From the NCBI GenBank assembly GCA_017530275.1, contig JAFXMP010000255.1, positions 1 through 16,058 on the forward strand: a stretch of DNA of 16,058 bases, read 5' to 3'. The stretch is from Clostridia bacterium (GTDB lineage Bacteria; Bacillota_A; Clostridia; Christensenellales; Aristaeellaceae). The translations under genes were made by a program, and so were the position numbers. Of this stretch, positions 13,336 through 16,058 are shown piece after piece (the first letter of the stretch is position 1; each line of letters begins with the position of its first letter). Under the pieces are notes generated by a model. The model had not been told where the DNA came from and searched no databases. It saw nothing but the letters and a program-made list of their open reading frames with translations.

Positions 13336-14185
13336 GGGCCGTGCCTCCTTTCGCTGTGCGTCCCCGATGGGTCCAGCGCCAGAGACGGGAGTGATCCTCG
13401 TGGTAAAGTTCACTTAGGATATTGCGCAGGGAATCGGCGTCCAGATAACGGGTGAGCTTTCCGCCCCGCGCCATGCTGATAATGCCTGTTTCCTCGCTGA
13501 CGATCAGCACCAGGGCGTCGGTGTTTTCGCTCACGCCCAGGCCCGCCCGGTGCCGGGTGCCCAAATCACGGCTGATGGAGCTGTTGTCGCTCAGGGTCAG
13601 CACGCAGGCGGCGGACACGATGCGGGTGCCGCGGATGATCACCGCGCCGTCGTGCAAGGGGGTGTTGGGCTCGAAAATGTTTTCCAGCAAAGGCGCGGAA
13701 ATCAGCGAATCGATAGCGGTGCCGCTGGATTCGGTAATGTCTTTGAGACCTGTGCGCTGCTCAAACACGATCAGCGCGCCTACCCGGCGGCGGGATAGCC
13801 GGAGCAGACATTGGGTGATCTCGTCCACCACCCGTTCGCTTTCATCCCGTTGGGTGGACCGATCCAGCTTAGTTGTACGGCCGATCTGTTCCAGCGCCTT
13901 GCGCAGCTCTGGCTGAAACAGGATCATCAGTACGATCACGCCGTTGTTCAAAATACTGCGCAGCACCCAGTTCAGCGCCGTCAGGCCCATCAGCTCGCTG
14001 GCATAACTGGCCATGATAATCACGGCCAGGCCCTTGAGCACCTGGCTGGCGCGGGTCTGCCGGGTGAGGGTCACCAGCTGATAAATCAAAAAAGCGATGA
14101 TCGCAATATCTATATAATCGATCCATGTGGGACGATGAAAGATATTCCATAAAAAGGTTTGAAACTGCTCCCATAAACCCGCCAA
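13325..14185 (-). CDS. cdaA: Diadenylate cyclase (c-di-AMP synthase) CdaA
   Basis: Makes cyclic di-AMP from two ATP at the membrane; this messenger controls potassium, osmotic and cell-wall balance. It has 286 residues. Three transmembrane helices lie at about 24-40, 50-68 and 72-90, followed by a coiled-coil-like linker and the DAC domain. The catalytic LHDGAVII (Asp179-Gly-Ala) and RHRAGLG (Arg211-His-Arg) motifs are intact. The N-terminus (DYIDIAIIAFLIYQL) matches the family, so the start is TTG at 14185, with GGAGG 10 nt upstream. The ATG at 14192 is out of frame. It is first gene of the operon, and a TATAAT lies about 40 bp before the start. The usual third gene of this operon, glmM, is not present; a membrane protein and rsmF follow instead. 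Confidence 0.96.
   Translation of the reverse strand: MAGLWEQFQTFLWNIFHRPTWIDYIDIAIIAFLIYQLVTLTRQTRASQVLKGLAVIIMASYASELMGLTALNWVLRSILNNGVIVLMILFQPELRKALEQIGRTTKLDRSTQRDESERVVDEITQCLLRLSRRRVGALIVFEQRTGLKDITESSGTAIDSLISAPLLENIFEPNTPLHDGAVIIRGTRIVSAACVLTLSDNSSISRDLGTRHRAGLGVSENTDALVLIVSEETGIISMARGGKLTRYLDADSLRNILSELYHEDHSRLWRWTHRGRTAKGGTAHDE
13344..13348 (-). promoter_or_regulatory. Ribosome binding site deciding the ybbR start
   Basis: Minus-strand GGAGG, 8 nt before the ATG at 13335. It lies inside the cdaA coding region and rules out the longer frame to 13413. Confidence 0.8.
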
Positions 14186-14195
14186 ACCGCATCGT

Positions 14196-14200
14196 CCTCC
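14196..14200 (-). promoter_or_regulatory. Ribosome binding site for the TTG start of cdaA
   Basis: Minus-strand GGAGG within AAGGAGG, 10 nt before the TTG at 14185. This is a slightly long spacer that supports a rare start codon. Confidence 0.65.
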
Positions 14201-14223
14201 TTCCTGCGCGCTGCTGCCGTTTC

Positions 14224-14252
14224 ATTATACTACATATGCGCGCCTCTTGAAA
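14224..14252 (-). promoter_or_regulatory. Promoter of the cdaA operon
   Basis: On the minus strand a perfect TATAAT (14229 to 14224) lies 17 bp from a poor -35, TTTCAA. It sits in the AT-rich divergent gap (14186-14425) between cdaA and radC. For radC only a weak candidate was seen (TTGCAT, 17 bp, TAAACT, about 14369-14397). Confidence 0.55.
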
Positions 14253-14425
14253 ATCCCTTTTGCGTATTTTTTCAAATTGTTTACGATTTTTTGACGCTTT
14301 TCTTTCGACTGTGCAACAGACGATTTGGGATATCGTCAGTTTGATAACGATCCAGGGTAGGGTTTTCTTGCATTTTGCCTGAAATGATGGTAAACTTTTG
14401 CCGAGCGAGGAAAGGGTGAAGGAAG

Positions 14426-15217
14426 ATGGATCATACGGGACACCGGGAGAGGCTGCGCCGTCGATTCGATCAGGAAGGGCTGAAGGGTTTCGCGCCGCAT
14501 GAGGTGCTGGAGCTGCTGTTGACCTACGCCATTCCTCGGATCGATACCAACGGCCTGGCCCACGCGCTGATCCGCCGGTTCGGTTCCCTCAGCGCGGTGC
14601 TGGAAGCCTCGAAAGCGGACCTGATGCAGGTGGAGGGCATCGGCCCGCGCGCCGCCGCGCTGCTGACCATGATGGTGCCGATGCTTCGGATGTATGAGCA
14701 GGATAAATTGCAGCCCCGGCCTTGCCTTGGCAATTACGGCGATTTGGCCGCCTATTGCCGCACCCTGTTTTTTGGCGTGGGCGTGGAGCAGTTTTACGTG
14801 CTGTGCTTAGACGCCAAGCTGAACCTGCTGTCCGCGGTGCTTTTGTCCCAGGGGACGCCGTCGGAAGTGAGCGTGCAGCCCCGGATCGTTGTGCAGGAAC
14901 TGATCCGGCACAACGCCATGGGCGCGGTGCTCTGCCATAACCATCCCAGCGGTTCCGTGACTCCATCTTTTGAGGATGTGCGCATCACCCAGGAGATTCA
15001 GCATATCCTGGACAGTATGGGCATGCGTTTGTATGACCATATCGTGGTCAGCGGGAAGAAGGATTATAGCTTCAATGCCCATCGTCTGCTGGACAGCGGC
15101 AGCGACAGTCCGGCCTTCCTTCCCGCCCGGGAGGCGGACGCGCTGGCGGCGGAGCGCCCCCTGCGGACCCTGCCCATGCGGGGAAAAAATATAGAAAACG
15201 GAGAATGCGATGAATAA
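14426..15217 (+). CDS. radC: RadC family protein (JAMM/MPN+ domain)
   Basis: RadC proteins carry a JAB1/MPN metalloprotease-like fold; their cellular role is unsettled despite the DNA-repair name. It has 263 residues. The N-terminal helix-hairpin-helix domain (about 1-95) includes LMQVEGIGPRAAALL. The MPN+ domain (about 100-220) has an intact metal site HNHPSGSVTPSFED, with His171, His173, Ser181 and Asp184 in the exact HxHx7SxxD pattern. It has an unusual C-terminal extension of about 40 residues (SDSPAFLPAREADALAAERP...) beyond the normal end of the family near YSFNAHRLL. The ATG at 14426 is preceded by GAAGGAAG, a fair ribosome binding site. Its last 8 bp overlap the next gene, so the two are probably co-translated. 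Confidence 0.95.
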   Translation: MDHTGHRERLRRRFDQEGLKGFAPHEVLELLLTYAIPRIDTNGLAHALIRRFGSLSAVLEASKADLMQVEGIGPRAAALLTMMVPMLRMYEQDKLQPRPCLGNYGDLAAYCRTLFFGVGVEQFYVLCLDAKLNLLSAVLLSQGTPSEVSVQPRIVVQELIRHNAMGAVLCHNHPSGSVTPSFEDVRITQEIQHILDSMGMRLYDHIVVSGKKDYSFNAHRLLDSGSDSPAFLPAREADALAAERPLRTLPMRGKNIENGECDE

Positions 15218-15827
15218 ACGAAAATGGACCCTTGGAAGGAGTTTGATGCGTTTGGCGCTGCTGCTCATACTGGCAGGCGTGCTGCTGTTCGGTCTGGCCC
15301 TGGGCGCGCTGTGCCTGGCGGAGGCCAATCCTCCCGCCGTGAGCGAAGACAGTGACGCTGTGATTGTGCTGGGCTGTCAGGTGTATGCCAGTGGACAGTT
15401 GAGCCCTCAATTGGAATTGCGGCTCCAGGCTGCCCTGGATACCTACCGCAGTCATCCCCGTCTGATCATTACTGCCGGCGGCCAGGGCGAAGGCGAGCCC
15501 GGCCCCGAAGGGCAGATCATGCGGGACTGGCTGATCAAACAAGGCGTGCCGGAAGAAGATGTGATCGCCGAGTGCGAATCCGCCAGCACCCGCCAGAACC
15601 TGCTGTTTGCCAAAGCTCTGCTGCCGGAAACCGTCACGCGGGTGACCGTCATCACCAGCGATTACCACCTGCCCCGCGCCCTGGCCCTGGCCCGTGATTT
15701 GGGCCTGGACGCCGACGGCATCGGCAGTCCCTGCCGCCCCGAGATCCAGTTCTGGGTCAAGAATCACACCCGGGAGGTGCTGGCGTGGGGGAAGTACCTC
15801 GTGGAGAAGGTGCTGAAGCCGCAGTAA
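15210..15827 (+). CDS. SanA/YdcF-like membrane protein (DUF218)
   Basis: A member of the DUF218 family (YdcF, SanA, ElyC), linked to envelope integrity in other bacteria; its biochemical activity is unclear. It has 205 residues. A basic N-terminus is followed by one transmembrane helix (about 12-36), with the domain outside the membrane. Family motifs are complete: AVIVLGCQVYASGQLSPQLE, RLIITAGGQGEGE, IMRDWLIKQGVPEEDVIAE, ESASTRQNLLFAK and VITSDYHLPRAL. The ATG at 15210 has GGAG 8 nt upstream and overlaps the end of radC by 8 bp. No clear terminator follows; instead a cluster of inverted repeats begins 10 nt after the stop. Confidence 0.92.
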   Translation: MNKRKWTLGRSLMRLALLLILAGVLLFGLALGALCLAEANPPAVSEDSDAVIVLGCQVYASGQLSPQLELRLQAALDTYRSHPRLIITAGGQGEGEPGPEGQIMRDWLIKQGVPEEDVIAECESASTRQNLLFAKALLPETVTRVTVITSDYHLPRALALARDLGLDADGIGSPCRPEIQFWVKNHTREVLAWGKYLVEKVLKPQ

Positions 15828-15837
15828 GGGGAGATTC

Positions 15838-15887
15838 TTGGGGGCTCTCCGCCCCCAAACCCCTGACCAGGGGAATGATTCCCCTGG
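15838..15887. repeat. Compact GC-rich inverted-repeat block
   Basis: TTGGGGGC-TCTCC-GCCCCCAA (15838-15858) is followed by a perfect palindrome of 10-bp arms around one G (CCAGGGGAAT-G-ATTCCCCTGG, 15867-15887). CCCCTG at 15860-15865 can pair with the left arm of that palindrome, so two folds compete. It resembles GC-rich intergenic repeats common in gut Clostridia (recollection, not searched). Confidence 0.6.
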
Positions 15888-15909
15888 ACCTCTCTTCTGG
15901 CGAATTGAC

Positions 15910-15930
15910 TTGTTTGAATTTATCAAACAA
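15910..15930. repeat. AT-rich inverted repeat
   Basis: TTGTTTGA-ATTTA-TCAAACAA, an 8-bp perfect stem. It is part of the hairpin cluster in the non-coding tail. Confidence 0.5.
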
Positions 15931-15981
15931 ACGCCGCCTGCTGCGCAAAGGTTATGAAATATAGCAGGCTTCTGGCCCATA

Positions 15982-16038
15982 AAAGCCGGGAAAATCCCAG
16001 GGTAAAGCGAGCTATCCCTGGGATTTTTCCTCGGCTTT
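15982..16038. repeat. Long hairpin
   Basis: The left arm 15982-16002 (AAAGCCGGG..., ending TCCCAGGG) pairs with 16016-16038 over about 21 bp with two single-base bulges. The loop is 13 nt. A short run of T lies inside the right arm, so it could act as a terminator or be a dispersed repeat. Confidence 0.6.
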
Positions 16039-16041
16039 CCC

Positions 16042-16058
16042 CGGATGCGAAGCATCCG
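16042..16058. repeat. Short hairpin at the window edge
   Basis: CGGATGC-GAA-GCATCCG, a perfect 7-bp stem with a GAA loop. It ends at the last base, so it may continue beyond the window. Confidence 0.5.

Noticed and set aside
13336..13413. Longer N-terminus for YbbR from 13413
   Set aside because: Translates the cdaA 3' region in another frame; a well-spaced GGAGG supports the ATG at 13335.
15838..15887. CRISPR-like repeat array
   Set aside because: The repeats are different palindromes, not a regularly spaced identical unit, and no cas gene is nearby.
15072..16055. 327-codon minus-strand frame over radC, the DUF218 gene and the tail
   Set aside because: Runs through two recognised genes and the repeat-rich tail; no motif or ribosome binding site supports it.

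Overview
The window looks like chromosome from a GC-rich member of the Clostridia (Bacillota), probably a gut or rumen lineage. This is inferred, not proven. The grounds are a cdaA-ybbR c-di-AMP operon, an ECF sigma/anti-sigma pair with a single-pass anti-sigma factor, several exported proteins with Gram-positive style domains (discoidin plus SH3-like, cAD1/FMN-bind-like), strong GGAGG ribosome binding sites and TATAAT promoters. Most genes are GC-rich, which leaves many long antisense open frames that are only shadows.

Layout. (1) 3-1955 (+): an alanyl-tRNA synthetase whose 5' end lies outside the window; it is an unusually short form. (2) About 2040-4540: a visibly AT-richer island holding a small hypothetical ORF, an anti-sigma factor and its ECF sigma factor on the minus strand, then a decapitated PIN-domain gene and a small conserved gene on the plus strand. 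Two near-identical long hairpin repeats in opposite orientation (1970-2034 and 4570-4630) bracket this island. (3) 4681-6047 (+): a strong promoter and a secreted protein with two tandem zinc ribbons, a discoidin-like domain and two SH3-like regions. It converges on 6135-6986 (-), an exported cAD1/FMN-bind-like protein, with a shared bidirectional terminator between them. (4) 7274-8596 (+): rarA, converging on an exported type II asparaginase (8647-10065, -) with an extra N-terminal domain. (5) 10128-14185 (-): a tight operon in the order cdaA, ybbR, unknown membrane protein, RsmF-type rRNA methyltransferase, joined by 11-, 4- and 4-bp overlaps. (6) 14426-15827 (+): radC overlapping a SanA/YdcF-like (DUF218) membrane protein. 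(7) 15828-16058: a non-coding tail packed with inverted repeats.

Functionally the window mixes housekeeping genes (alaS, rarA, radC, rsmF, cdaA/ybbR) with cell-envelope or secreted proteins. No complete mobile element, CRISPR array, tRNA or rRNA was seen. The points most worth following are the short AlaRS, the hairpin-bracketed AT-rich island with a damaged PIN gene, the unknown membrane protein inside the c-di-AMP operon, the exported double zinc ribbon and the asparaginase fusion.
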